Positions 10,973 through 20,741 of a stretch of 64,000 nt of DNA are shown in pieces (position 1 is the stretch's first letter; each line of letters begins with the position of its first letter). The DNA lies in assembly GCA_964059195.1 (NCBI GenBank), contig CAXKWD010000008.1:43763502-43827501 (forward strand), in the 5' to 3' direction. This DNA is from Ectobius pallidus (taxonomy: Eukaryota > Arthropoda > Insecta > Blattodea > Ectobiidae). The position numbers and the translations under genes are program-made. Below the pieces are notes generated by a model, which had not been told where the DNA came from, did not search any database, and worked only from the letters and a program-made list of their open reading frames with translations.

Positions 10973-13621
10973 ATGACTATTTTTTATAGTAATATTCAAT
11001 GTATTACCAATAAAATCAATGAACTTGATGCTTATTTCAAGACGTGTTCTCAATTAGTGGTTTGTTTAATGGAACATTGGCTCAACATAAGAAATTATAA
11101 AATGTATAACCTTGAAGAATATAAGCTAGGTAGCATATACTGTCGTAGTGCAAGTGTCCACGGTGGTGTACTAATATTTGTGAGAAATGACTATATTTTT
11201 GAAACAATTGACCTGTCACAGTTCTGTGTTGAAATTAACTTTGAGATTTGCGCAATTAAGCTAATGAATCCCAAGTTAATTATCATCAGTTGCTACAGAT
11301 CACCCAGTGGTAATATAGACATTTTCTTCGAAAAACTTGAAACTGTACTTGTTAACCTGAGTAAATTCAAAGCTAAATTTGTCTTGTGTGCCAACTTGAA
11401 TATAAACGTGCTGAACAAGGACAGTGCCACCATACGCCTTTTCAATGTCCTAAAAATAGTTGGTTGTCACTGTATGGTGTCACAACCAACGAGGGGAAAA
11501 GCTTGTATTGATAATGTAATATCAAATCTACCCATGGACCAACTAGACTCCGAAGTTAAAGAGTTGTTTCTTTCGGATTACAAAGTGATTATCTCAACTA
11601 TATATAACGAAGATTTAAGTGAGCCCATTTCTAATAACAGTGCATCAACAGCATCCAGGACTAACTTGATTAGACCTATAACTTATAACAAATTGGTTGC
11701 ATTCAAAGAACAATTAGCTCAGGTCGACTGGCAAGCTCAACTAAGTGGAAAAAATGCAATAGATATGTGTAACAGATTTCTAGGTATTATACTTACTTTT
11801 ATGGCCTGGTGTTTTCCTGTAAGACATAAAGGACAGCAATTCATGTCTAAGAACAAGACTGTAAAGTGGTTTACTCCCCAGTTAGAAATGCATAAAACCT
11901 TCGTTATGTCTTTATATGAAATTGCAGACTGTACAAATGCTGTTAGTGACAGACTGGCCTACCAATCTGCACGAAACGGGTATAAACAGGCTATCCAGCT
12001 TGCCAAAAGGGAAGCTAATGTAGGATTCATAAATTCGGCTGGGAATAAGATTAAAGCGGCTTGGCAGATCGTTAAGGATGTGTCAGGGGCAACCTCCACA
12101 GTTAAGGCTATTCCAAGCCCATCCGAATTCAGCAACTTCTTCTCTGATATGGTGGTCAATATAAGACAGTCCATTCCCGTGGTGACTTCATCCGCAGAGG
12201 ATCTGCTAAGGAAACACGTGGTTATGGAAACTCGGGAGCCATTTGAGTGGAGTATTGTGTTGCCTGGTGATGTGCTGAGAGTGATTAACAAATTCAAACC
12301 CTCCAAAACAAAGGACATTTATGATATGTCAAATGATTTACTAAAGTTTATCGGTGATGTAGTGAGTCTGCCATTATCCTGGTGCATAAATTCCTGTTAC
12401 TCGGAGGGCATTTTTCCCGACAAGTTTAAAGTAGCCAAATTAGTACCGATCTATAAGAAAGGGGATAAGAAATCAGAAGCCAGTTATAGGCCAATCTCTG
12501 TTATCCCAGTGATTGCCAAGATCATTGAGGTGTTCATAAAAACTCAAGTAAGTGACTACTTTGAATCCAACAAACTGTTATCCGAGCTCCAGTTCGGATT
12601 TAGGCCCAATATATCCACTATCGATGCAGTCGAGGGTCTTATAAGCTCACTGATTGAAGGTTTTGAGGGAGGTTTGGTCTCCCAAGCCACTCTATGTGAC
12701 TTGAGCAAGGCCTTCGACTGTGTCGATCGCGGCATATTGTTGAACAAGTTAAGGTATTATGGAATAATAGGAAACAAAATCAAAATCTTTGAATCCTATC
12801 TGTCTGATCGGTTTCAGAAAGTCTGTGTAGATGGCTCTTGGTCAGCGGCTACTAGGGTGGATTATGGGGTCCCGCAGGGATCCGTCTTGGGACCCTTTCT
12901 CTTTGTAATAATGGTAAATGACTTACCAAATAACGTTTCAGTAAAAACCGTAATGTTTGCGGATGATGCAACCTTTTTTACTTCTGACAGTAGTTACCAA
13001 CAAGTAACACACTCCATGACAAATGTTGCTTTGACGGAGGTGGCAGAATGGTATGCAGCCAACAAATTTTTGTTAAATACCAGCAAAACACAAAACATTA
13101 CTTTTTCACTTAACAATAATGTATTAAGTAGCATAAGTAATCCTAGCTCTGTTAAACTATTGGGCCTTAATTTAGACCCAAAACTTTCATGGGATGACCA
13201 TATCTCAAGTGTATGCAAGAAACTAGCTACTGTTATATATTTGCTAAGAAGATTGAAGCCTCTATTACCAGACCGACACCTAAGAGATTGTTACTTTGCT
13301 TTTTTTCACAGTGTATTACTATATGGTATAATGTTCTGGGGCAATGGAACCAGGGTGAATGAGGTGTTATTATTACAGAAAAAAGCTCTCCGTATATTGA
13401 CAAACTCAAACCAAGAGGATCATTGTAGACCGTTATTTGTAAAGGAGAGGATTCTTACTGTGATTAATACATTCATTTACAGCTGTTTAGTTTACACAAA
13501 AAAACACCTGACAAAACAAACTGAATGCAAGCAGGTTCATAATAATAGCACGAGATCCAATCACTGTATCTATAGATCACAGTGTAGGCTAACCAATGTG
13601 GAAAAAAATGGTTTCATTTAA
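10973..13621 (+). CDS. LINE ORF2: endonuclease-reverse transcriptase, open but endonuclease changed
   Basis: An open frame of 882 codons starts at the ATG of MTIFYSNIQC, the normal beginning of the endonuclease; the frame is also open further upstream. The endonuclease retains N in YSNIQC and E in MEHWL. It carries ANLNIN where GDxN is usual (Asp to Asn) and SDYKVI where SDH is usual (His to Tyr). The reverse transcriptase is intact: ASYRPISVIPVIAKI, LQFGFRPNISTIDA, LCDLSKAFDCVDR, YGVPQGSVLGPFLFVIMVND, and MFADDATFF. The thumb and C-terminal region follow (VKLLGLNLDPKLSWDDH, ALRILTNSN). The element could therefore encode RT without a working nickase. Confidence 0.8.
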   Translation: MTIFYSNIQCITNKINELDAYFKTCSQLVVCLMEHWLNIRNYKMYNLEEYKLGSIYCRSASVHGGVLIFVRNDYIFETIDLSQFCVEINFEICAIKLMNPKLIIISCYRSPSGNIDIFFEKLETVLVNLSKFKAKFVLCANLNINVLNKDSATIRLFNVLKIVGCHCMVSQPTRGKACIDNVISNLPMDQLDSEVKELFLSDYKVIISTIYNEDLSEPISNNSASTASRTNLIRPITYNKLVAFKEQLAQVDWQAQLSGKNAIDMCNRFLGIILTFMAWCFPVRHKGQQFMSKNKTVKWFTPQLEMHKTFVMSLYEIADCTNAVSDRLAYQSARNGYKQAIQLAKREANVGFINSAGNKIKAAWQIVKDVSGATSTVKAIPSPSEFSNFFSDMVVNIRQSIPVVTSSAEDLLRKHVVMETREPFEWSIVLPGDVLRVINKFKPSKTKDIYDMSNDLLKFIGDVVSLPLSWCINSCYSEGIFPDKFKVAKLVPIYKKGDKKSEASYRPISVIPVIAKIIEVFIKTQVSDYFESNKLLSELQFGFRPNISTIDAVEGLISSLIEGFEGGLVSQATLCDLSKAFDCVDRGILLNKLRYYGIIGNKIKIFESYLSDRFQKVCVDGSWSAATRVDYGVPQGSVLGPFLFVIMVNDLPNNVSVKTVMFADDATFFTSDSSYQQVTHSMTNVALTEVAEWYAANKFLLNTSKTQNITFSLNNNVLSSISNPSSVKLLGLNLDPKLSWDDHISSVCKKLATVIYLLRRLKPLLPDRHLRDCYFAFFHSVLLYGIMFWGNGTRVNEVLLLQKKALRILTNSNQEDHCRPLFVKERILTVINTFIYSCLVYTKKHLTKQTECKQVHNNSTRSNHCIYRSQCRLTNVEKNGFI

Positions 13622-13649
13622 CATCCTAAAAATAGGATGGCAGTCATAG

Positions 13650-13811
13650 GTAAGATTCACTATACAATAATTATTATTTATTGCAATGAGTTTATTTTTG
13701 ACATTTTTATGGCATTTTCGTTTAAAAAGTCACAGTTTTGGTTAATTCGAAATTTGGATAATTCGATTTTTTTCTGATTCCCCTTGGGGTTCGAATTACT
13801 AAGAGTCCACT
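13650..13811. repeat. Possible pogo/Tigger-like terminus
   Basis: The reverse complement begins CAGTGGACTCTTAGTAATTC next to a TA dinucleotide and continues with AATTCGAA-type repeats. This resembles the ends of pogo/Tigger elements. I did not find the partner end, so it may be a solo fragment. Confidence 0.3.
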
Positions 13812-14332
13812 GTATATATATATTATTAGTTATATAGGTAATAAATACCATTTATGTTAACATAAACAATAAATAACGTGATACAGAGAATTAAAGTCCT
13901 TGAAAACGGAAATAAAATGAGCAGTTTACTAGCGGAATCTCGAAATTGACCCCAAAATTTCAAAACGTTCTAACTATTGACTGCTTGAAAATAAATTAGC
14001 AAGATAACATATATTCTTGAAGGAAATTTAATGCTCTACAACATATTTTCTCACAAGTTTCCTGTAAAATGGAAGGTAAAAGAGTTGGTAGGGCAAGTTT
14101 GGCGAAAAACGTGAGGTGCTACATATTATCTGCAAATTTTCCATTTTCGCCGGCTTATTTATCAAGATGGTAACAAATAGAGATAAATGTGAATATACCA
14201 TTTTGTAGTGAATTTAATAAGTTGTAATTTTGGAAAATATAATATTTTTTTATGTGATGCACCATTTTCAAGATATGCATTAAAAACTGAAAAAAAGGAT
14301 CTTTGAGCCTCCCCTCCACCCCCTGTGGCACC
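13812..14332 (+). repeat. Repeat X, copy B, first part
   Basis: This matches copy A (reverse complement of 2705-2450 followed directly by 1284 downwards) with no gap at the LINE site. Copy B therefore preserves the empty site of that LINE. It is broken at 14333 by a hAT element and resumes at 14999/15007. Confidence 0.75.
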
Positions 14333-14998
14333 CAGGGCCGTAGCAAGGTCCTTCTGCGCCCTTGGCGAGTTTGAAAAATCTGTGCCCTCCAATACTGGGG
14401 TGATCTGAACAATCCTTTTTTTAATTTCTGTAAAATTGTTTATTATTTTTTTTATTATAAAAACACTGTTATTAACATTAGATAACCTAAACCTCATTTT
14501 GAAAATGAACTAAGTGTTGGACTTTCAAGGTACTAAAACCTTATTTTCAGACGATTAAACTATTTAAAAAGTAATTAAATCATAAAATCTAGTATCAAAA
14601 GTAAATTACATATTACATAACATAGGTAAAGTATTTTTTCGAATAGTTTAACCATTTTCATCTCAATAATAACGTACTTTTTAAATTTTTATTGTCATTA
14701 TATCTTTCCATACTGTTCATGATTTATGTTATCATACTCTGTCAATAAGAATCGTGTTAATTAAAGAATGTTGCATGACTGCTTTTTGTTTGTAGACAAT
14801 CGGCATAATATTACAGATAGTTCACATGCAGTAATTTTTAATAACCTGAAAGATTTCTTCCATTAACGTGGAATTTTTATTGCTTGATAAATTGCACCAG
14901 TCTAAAAAGTGAAGGATTTTTCATGGTTAATTTTGCGCCCTCTTTGTGCCTGCGCCCTTGGCGGGGGCCCACCTCGCCTCTGCCTAGCTACGGCCCTG
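14333..14998. mobile_element. Non-autonomous hAT element (MITE), 666 bp
   Basis: It begins CAGGGCCGTAGCAAGG and ends CCTAGCTACGGCCCTG. The terminal inverted repeats continue imperfectly through GCGCCCTTGGCG. An 8-bp duplication, GTGGCACC (14325-14332) and GCGGCACC (14999-15006), with one mismatch, is diagnostic of hAT insertion. No transposase is encoded. Comparison with repeat X copy A, which lacks it, confirms the insertion. Confidence 0.85.
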
Positions 14999-15115
14999 GC
15001 GGCACCTGAAATTGGTGGGACTTTATTAGGTCTTGTTCAGTGGACCTCCATCTACACATTCCTGAAACTTTTGGAACTACAAGATTTAATGCAGAAAAAA
15101 TTCTAATTTGACTGT
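14999..15115 (+). repeat. Repeat X, copy B, second part
   Basis: This continues repeat X after the hAT and matches the reverse complement of about 986-870, ending near TTCTAATTTGACTGTG. Confidence 0.7.
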
Positions 15116-15440
15116 GCTATCAGTGTGTATATTATAGTCATTTTTTTAAAAACTGAAAGTAGGTTTATTGTCTTGAATGTTACATATTGTAGTTATTGTA
15201 AATCATTTATGTATTTTTTTTCTTTATCCTCACACATTCGTTCATTTATTGTATTGTATTTTTATACTGTACAACATGTATTGGCGAAACTACGCCAACT
15301 GTAATTGGGATTTATTCCTGTAGTTGGCAGAATAAAATAAATAAATAATAAATATGAAAGGTTAGTATAAAATATTTTACTTATTTTTCATTAATGCACC
15401 ACTCAAATGAGCTTGTGGTTGGGGCAGTTCAGAAATGGAT
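15116..15440. other. No gene recognised
   Basis: AT-rich sequence. A stretch near 15280-15340 (GTAGTTGGCAGAATAAAATAAATAAATAAT) looks like the polyadenylated 3' end of an unknown retroelement, but no body could be tied to it. Confidence 0.4.
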
Positions 15441-15448
15441 ATAAATGC

Positions 15449-16135
15449 TAGTGATGGGAGTTCCCGAATGAAAAAATCAGAATTATTTGACTCTTGAAAG
15501 TTCTTGAGATATCAAAAATTGTATAAAAAATATTCGAATGATCATTCAAATTATTTAATGCTAGGAGAGGCTCAAAGTGAGCACAACTTCTCGAGTAATC
15601 CTGTATTTCTATCACTTCGGTTAACATTGTTGCTATATAAGTTTTGCAGGCAAGAAAGGCATATATATGAACACACAGCTCTATGTGCACAGAACAGTAC
15701 AGTGTTGCCAGGTTTAGAATATTTTACAGACCATCAGACGGCAGACAAGACAGCATTGTTATCTTATGGATCTTTACTCTGTGAACACTTGTACTAGAAT
15801 GACGATAACGCAATATATGACAATGCTGCATGAATGGTTTGTGGTTCACTGTATGGGTGAGAAATACACATTGCCAGAACCAATAGCTGTAGATCATGTA
15901 AAATGATTAAATTTCCAAGCGGAACATTTAAATGACAATATGAGTTATCCATCGAGTCAGTCTTAGCCGTTCTCGGATACCGACTCGAGTGACAAGTTTT
16001 TGTATCTTGCAATGTGAGTTTTTGGGTCCTTGCTTTCATCCGAAAACTTTTTCATTTGAATGATCATTCGATTCTTTATATTACTCAAGAACAGATTACT
16101 TGATTCTTAAAATCATTTGATTCTGTCCATCACTA
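15449..16135. mobile_element. Non-autonomous hAT element, 687 bp
   Basis: The ends are TAGTGATGGG...CCATCACTA. Subterminal sequence repeats on both sides (CGAATGATCATTCAAAT and its complement). The flanks are ATAAATGC (15441-15448) and ACAAATGC (16136-16143), an 8-bp duplication with one mismatch. No transposase was recognised inside. Confidence 0.75.
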
Positions 16136-16556
16136 ACAAATGCGTTAAATTAAAAATGCAAATTATTTTAAATAAAAATACAATCTATTAAATTCATTTA
16201 CAGTAATATAGAAAGGAAATTAAAAAAAAAGAAACATGAAAAATAAATAGGCCTATTTATATAATAAACTTAATTTTCTTGAAATTGTACTTATTAAAAT
16301 TAGATAATTCAAAGTTTTTCAGCAATGCTCTGAATGGGATGGGGTGAAAACTAGATGTATGTTTTAGACATGCAGATGTGAAATGTATAGGTTCAATTAA
16401 GGATTCTACAGTGCCTTTTTTTTTTACTCGTGGCCGGTCGGTCGGCTGGATGTAGCTGGGAGCACACAGTGCTTCTCACCGTTCCTGACTCCGGCCTTTC
16501 TCCGCATCAGTGCATGTGCTGCCTTTGTCACAGATACATTTGCCGCTGATACAACT
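16136..16556. other. No gene recognised
   Basis: AT-rich until about 16410, then a more GC-rich stretch with CGGTCGGTCGG. It may be the 5' or 3' flank of the mariner-like remnant that follows; no TIR could be fixed. Confidence 0.35.
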
Positions 16557-17091
16557 TTAATATAAAATCCCACATAAGATTAACTGCAGTTCATTACCAT
16601 TATATCTCAATTGTTTGAGAGGAAATACCTTCCGGAGAAGTAATGAAATTCTTATAGGCCTGTTACGTAATAATTCAACTTTACCCAACACCCAATTGCA
16701 GAAATTTACTCTACTCACAGTATCACGTGGTTGCAGTTCCTGAACTACGGTTATCTTATATGGTTTTAATTTCAAAAGTTTAGTGGCTTTCCAAGCCGAG
16801 AATTGTGAATTCCCCGTTTCCTGTGATAACCTACTCAGAGATTTTCTTGGGCTACGTTCTAACTTTTGTTTTCTCTCTGTAAGCACACGGAGAGTTTTTT
16901 TGGGTTTCTTATCAAGAACAGAACCTGTTTCTCAGAATCTGTTTACAAGTTGACGAACTGTCTCTCTGAGGCACAGGGATACCAGGGAATCTGTCTACAA
17001 ATAGCCGTGTCACTTCTCTACAGGACCCTGTTTGCACATAGGAATCATATATGAATATGCGGTGTGCTAAAATATACACACTTCTTGGCAT
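16557..17091 (-). pseudogene. Mariner-like transposase fragment (DUF4817 type), N-terminal half
   Basis: The frame starts at an ATG at 17091 and reads MPRSVYILAHRIFIYDSYVQ and GSCREVTRLFVDRFPGIPVP, the DUF4817 helix-turn-helix. It then shifts frame and resumes as LTERKQKLERSPRKSLSRLS, KATKLLKLKPYKITVVQEL and RVNFCNWVLGKV. The match to the 42366-43514 element is clear (SPRKSTRRLSQQV, LKLKPYRISVVQEL). No catalytic Asp is left, so only the DNA-binding half survives. Confidence 0.7.
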
Positions 17092-17119
17092 TATAACAGA
17101 ACTATCACAATTTAACCAC

Positions 17120-17470
17120 AAAGAAGAAAACTTACCAACTGAGCTACCATGGCAACATGCCGGTACAACATAAAATTCTCCAACTGACTCACATATCCTA
17201 TATTGAGAACGCCTGGTGGTATACTGGGATATGTGAGTCAATTGGAGAATTTAATGTTGTACCGGCATGTTGTCATGGTAGCTCAGTTGGCAAGAGCAGT
17301 GGCACGAAGAGCCGACCTTCAGTGCATCATGTGGATGGAACCCGAGGTTCAGGTTGAAACGTCGAGAAGTTTAAAACACGTGATCCACTGAAGGTAATTT
17401 AATATGATATACTGTAGCTACATTGTAGTGTTACATAATGTAATGGAGTATGCAGTAATAAAACCGTGGC

Positions 17471-17518
<48 letters not shown>
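17120..17518 (+). repeat. tRNA-derived SINE with poly-A, plus inverted partial copy
   Basis: At 17277-17518 a perfect A box (TAGCTCAGTTGG) begins a roughly 240-base unit that ends in about 44 consecutive A residues at 17475-17518. The B box (near 17346) is degenerate. Bases 17130-17187 are the near-exact inverse of 17219-17290, including the A box, so two heads face each other. Reading either way gives ATGTTGTACCGGCATGTTG. Confidence 0.6.
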
Positions 17519-17519
<1 letters not shown>

Positions 17520-17941
17520 CATTTTCTGATTTTAGTTGACACTTCAACTTCTTCCTTAATATTATTTGTATCTGTAATTATTGTTGCTAAAGACATTTGA
17601 ATTTCTCCATTTGTCTGAAAGTGTTACTGCAATCTGCTATTCTACTATTTTGTAGGGCATTATTATGATGTTTCATGATCATATACTTAGGGTGGAATTC
17701 TGCAATTCTCCTTTCAAGCTCTTTCACTTAAAATGGGCCTTCAACTCTCCTTACATTGGCATTCCTACTCTGAAACCTTCCATGTTTCATGTAAGGAAGG
17801 AAAGCTCCTCAAAGGTTCAAGGGGGCCTCTGATGTCCCTTAAACAGCTATTTTTCTTATTCTTGAACCTCTCTGTTAGTTTAAAGGAACAAGTAAGGAGT
17901 ATCCTCACCTTAAATACTGAAGTCATGATTATCTTGTCACC
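17519..17941. other. No gene recognised
   Basis: No TIR, tail or coding motif was recognised. It may hold the decayed N-terminal part of the transposase that becomes readable at 17942. Confidence 0.35.
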
Positions 17942-18750
17942 TTGAGGAGATACAGGAATGAGGGAAGAACTATTTTCTACTTGGACGAGACATGGGTAAA
18001 TGCAGCCACTACAGTCAACAAAGCATGGAAGGACACAGCAGTGAAACCACCAAAACATGCATTCTTGGCAGGTCTTGGCAGGTTCAAAACGTTTTACACT
18101 GTGGACCACTGTTAGCAATAGTGCACACTGGAAATGAAGATGGTTTCCTGCGCAATGCCAATCTAGTTTTCTTGTGTAAAAAGAACTCCCATGACTGCCA
18201 TGATGAAGTAGATGGAGATGTGTATGAAATATACTTTCGAGACAAAGTCTTCCCTAATCTACCACCAAACTTCGTAACAGTGATGGACAACTACTCTTAC
18301 CACAGTCGGAAACTTGAGGCAATACCTACAATGGCATGGAATAAAGACAAAATACGGGATTGGTTACACTTCACGATCAACATTTTGAACCACAATGCTG
18401 AAAAACATTTGTTGGATATTGTGAATAGGATTGCCCCCTGTATGATAAATACAAAATGGACACTATGGAAGAAATGGGTTACAGTGTACTTCGTTTATCA
18501 CCTTACCATTGTGAGCTGCATTCAATTGAGCTTCTATGGGCTCAAGTTAAGGGGCATGTTAAAGCCCCTGAAACCACGTGAAATGGATATGTGGAAAGCT
18601 GATGATGTACAGAATGACATTGATCCCTTTATAATTAATTTAAATGACACCAGTGATAATGAGTTTTCTGAGAGTGACGATTTAGCGAGGAAAATTATAT
18701 GGATGGCATTGAACCTCTTCAAGAATAATACAAGTGAGAAACCACATTAA
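17942..18750 (+). pseudogene. IS630/Tc1-like transposase, catalytic part
   Basis: Reading starts with RRYRNEGRTIFYLDETWVNA (first catalytic Asp) just before the longer open frame. It continues with AWKDTAVKPPKHAFLAGLG (shifted frame), LLAIVHTGNEDGFLRNANLV, and VYEIYFRDKVFPNLPPNFVT. VMDNYSYHSRKLE follows with the second Asp. LSPYHCELHSIELLWAQVKG, with the final Glu, is readable near 18495-18555 in a different frame from the main one. The C-terminal tail (DMWKADDVQNDIDPFIINL and acidic Ser/Asp runs) matches the copy at 9538-9841. The whole DDE set is present but split by at least three shifts. Confidence 0.75.
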
Positions 18751-19460
18751 TATTTTTATTGCTTGTTGGTATTTATTGTAGTGGGTGATGCTCAAGGTCT
18801 GTAAACTACAGAGGTAGCTTATTCCGGCGAGTTTATAGGACAGGGGGTTGCTGTGAGCAGGCGAGATGTGTGATGTCACCAGATTCCAAATCTCGCAATT
18901 CCAGCTTTTACTCAGTCTAGAAAATCCTTACACAGCGTGATTAAACTCGTAACCTTTAATTAATCCTTGGTCGGATTCCTGTGAAATTTGTCCAGGAATA
19001 ATCTACACACATCAGCCCTACTGATGGTTAAAACAGAGCCTTAAAAAAGCAGACACAAATGTTTTTATTTTATTTTATAAACATCACCCGTTACACAAAA
19101 TTCATGGAGGGAGAAGCAAATTTTACTATGCGACAATTTTGTATTTTTGTGTCCCGAAAAATGTTCAAGCGAGAAAGTTTTAGATAAATAATTGAATTTC
19201 ATTGTAAATGAAGTACCATCTTTATATCTTAAATGGTTTACGAGTAATTGAGTGGTAATTATTCCGGGTGCTTCAGCTGTCTGAATGATTTGGCGCTTGA
19301 GCACGACAGTAGAGAGCATGATGCCGCTGACAAGGCTTGTACCTACTGATCTCGGCCACTTGACCGTAGTCTATTAGGATAGAGATTACCAGTACATATT
19401 GTTTTTAATAGTACAATTAGAAAGTGCTTTAGAATGTGCAAATAACTGAACCATTATACC
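18751..19460. other. No gene recognised
   Basis: Open frames here are short and without recognisable motifs. No repeat structure was found. Confidence 0.4.
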
Positions 19461-19466
19461 GGGCAG

Positions 19467-19722
19467 AGATGTACTGTGGCAGTGTGTATCAGTAATTTCT
19501 CAGATTGCAAGAAGCTTGACTGGAACATTTCGTTCCACGTCTTTCCAAAAATCAAAGATGTTCCCAAGCAATGGATTGTTGCTTGCCGAAGAAATGATTC
19601 TTGGAATATCCTGATACAAGCAGAATTTGTTCCTTGCACTTCAAGGAGCAGGATTACGAAAGGGATTTCAAAGCTGAACTGCTGAATTTACCAAGGGGGA
19701 AAAAAAAAAAACTAAGAGAAAA
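19467..19722 (+). pseudogene. THAP zinc-finger exon-like fragment
   Basis: One frame reads RCTVAVCISNFSDCKKLDWN, then FHVFPKIKDVPKQWIVACRR and NDSWN. The next frame continues PDTSRICSLHFKEQDYERDF and LLNLPRG. This gives the THAP C2CH layout (C...C, FP, W, C..HF), which binds DNA. A single-base shift after NDSWN breaks it. An AAAAG|GTAAAT sequence at about 19722 looks like a splice donor. It could be a pseudogenised host THAP gene exon or the DNA-binding end of a THAP-bearing transposon (P or Kolobok type); the context does not decide. Confidence 0.6.
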
Positions 19723-20651
19723 AGGTAAATGATTTAAATGAAGTATTATTGTTGTTGTTGTAATTGTTATTAATCATATTTACATGGGCTTTTAGGTCTA
19801 CAGAACTTTGTTTGGCTTTATATGCGCAGCTATATCGGGATGACTAAATAAAAATGTACCTCCGAAGAATATCATTATTGAACATTAATTCTTTAATTGC
19901 ACTAGAAAGCATATTTTTTTATTGAGGAATGGAGCAAGGCAATATTTGGCATTTCTTCAAAACGAAATTATTGAAAATTAATATTCACAGCTCTCGGTAG
20001 ATCACGAAGTAAAGGGTCCATGGATACATCACGTAAAAGTTGGTTTGTTTGGATATTCATGTTGTGTCATAATTCATCTGTTTCTTTAGGATCTGTGTGT
20101 AAGATTTCATAAAAACTAACCAAAGAATGTAGACGGGTATAGAGATGATATATTAGCGGCATAAAACAGCTAAGGGAAGGATAGTATTGTTGAATAGAAT
20201 TTTCTCCTGATTCTATAGGATCTGGTTTTGTATAATCCTTCAAAGAATTTAAATTTGTATAGGGTTTGGAAAATAGGGTAGAGAATAGCTAAGGTATGAT
20301 CCTGTTCTGTTATTAATGCTGCCTTGAATTATTGTCTCTTGATTCAGCAAAATCTATTTAAAAATCTGCTAAAAATCTTTCGAAGTATTTAGATTTATAT
20401 ATAGATTATGTAATAAGGGTAGAAAACTGTTCAAAGAATGTAGATTTGTACCACAGATATATAGAGATAGATCGGCAATGGTGTATGCTGTACTATTGGC
20501 GGCAGTGAAGCCACGTTGATGCACGGACCGCCATATTACTACACTGTAGCAGCTGATCGAGTACAAGCCACAAGAGCGTTACAGCGATGTGAATTTTAGC
20601 ATTTTAGCTAATAATATAATTGGACTGAGGAGTATAAATACTTTTTCTAAA

Positions 20652-20741
20652 ATGGTGAATACCTGTGTGGTATTCGGGTGTAATTTTTCATACTACGACA
20701 GAAAGAAACAAGGAAAGGATCACGTTTCAATACATTCCTAA
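20652..20741 (+). pseudogene. THAP-domain N-terminal fragment
   Basis: An ATG at 20652 opens MVNTCVVFGCNFSYYDRKKQ and stops at TAA 20739-20741 soon after HVSIHS. The start MVNTC-VFGCN-x-YYxR and the following VSIHxF-like segment are those of THAP zinc fingers. Only the first two metal ligands are present; the CxxH half is missing. It is unrelated in detail to the fragment at 19467 (different spacing), so these are two THAP loci 1.2 kb apart. Confidence 0.5.

Larger units (their letters stand above)
10487..13640 (+). mobile_element. 5'-truncated LINE (Jockey/CR1 group) with open ORF2
   Basis: The end of ORF1 (10487-10940) and a complete-looking ORF2 (10973-13621) follow directly on the IS630-like remnant. 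There is no RNase H domain after the RT. The 3' boundary is unclear, and no clean poly-A or simple-repeat tail is seen before about 13650. The Jockey/CR1-group assignment comes from the EN-RT layout and the ORF1 C-terminal domain. Confidence 0.8.

Noticed and set aside
17277..17350. Functional tRNA gene
   Set aside because: A box is perfect but the B box is degenerate and no cloverleaf or acceptor stem closes; a SINE head explains it.
17399..17596. Small protein with a run of Phe
   Set aside because: Translation of the SINE poly-A tract on the opposite strand.
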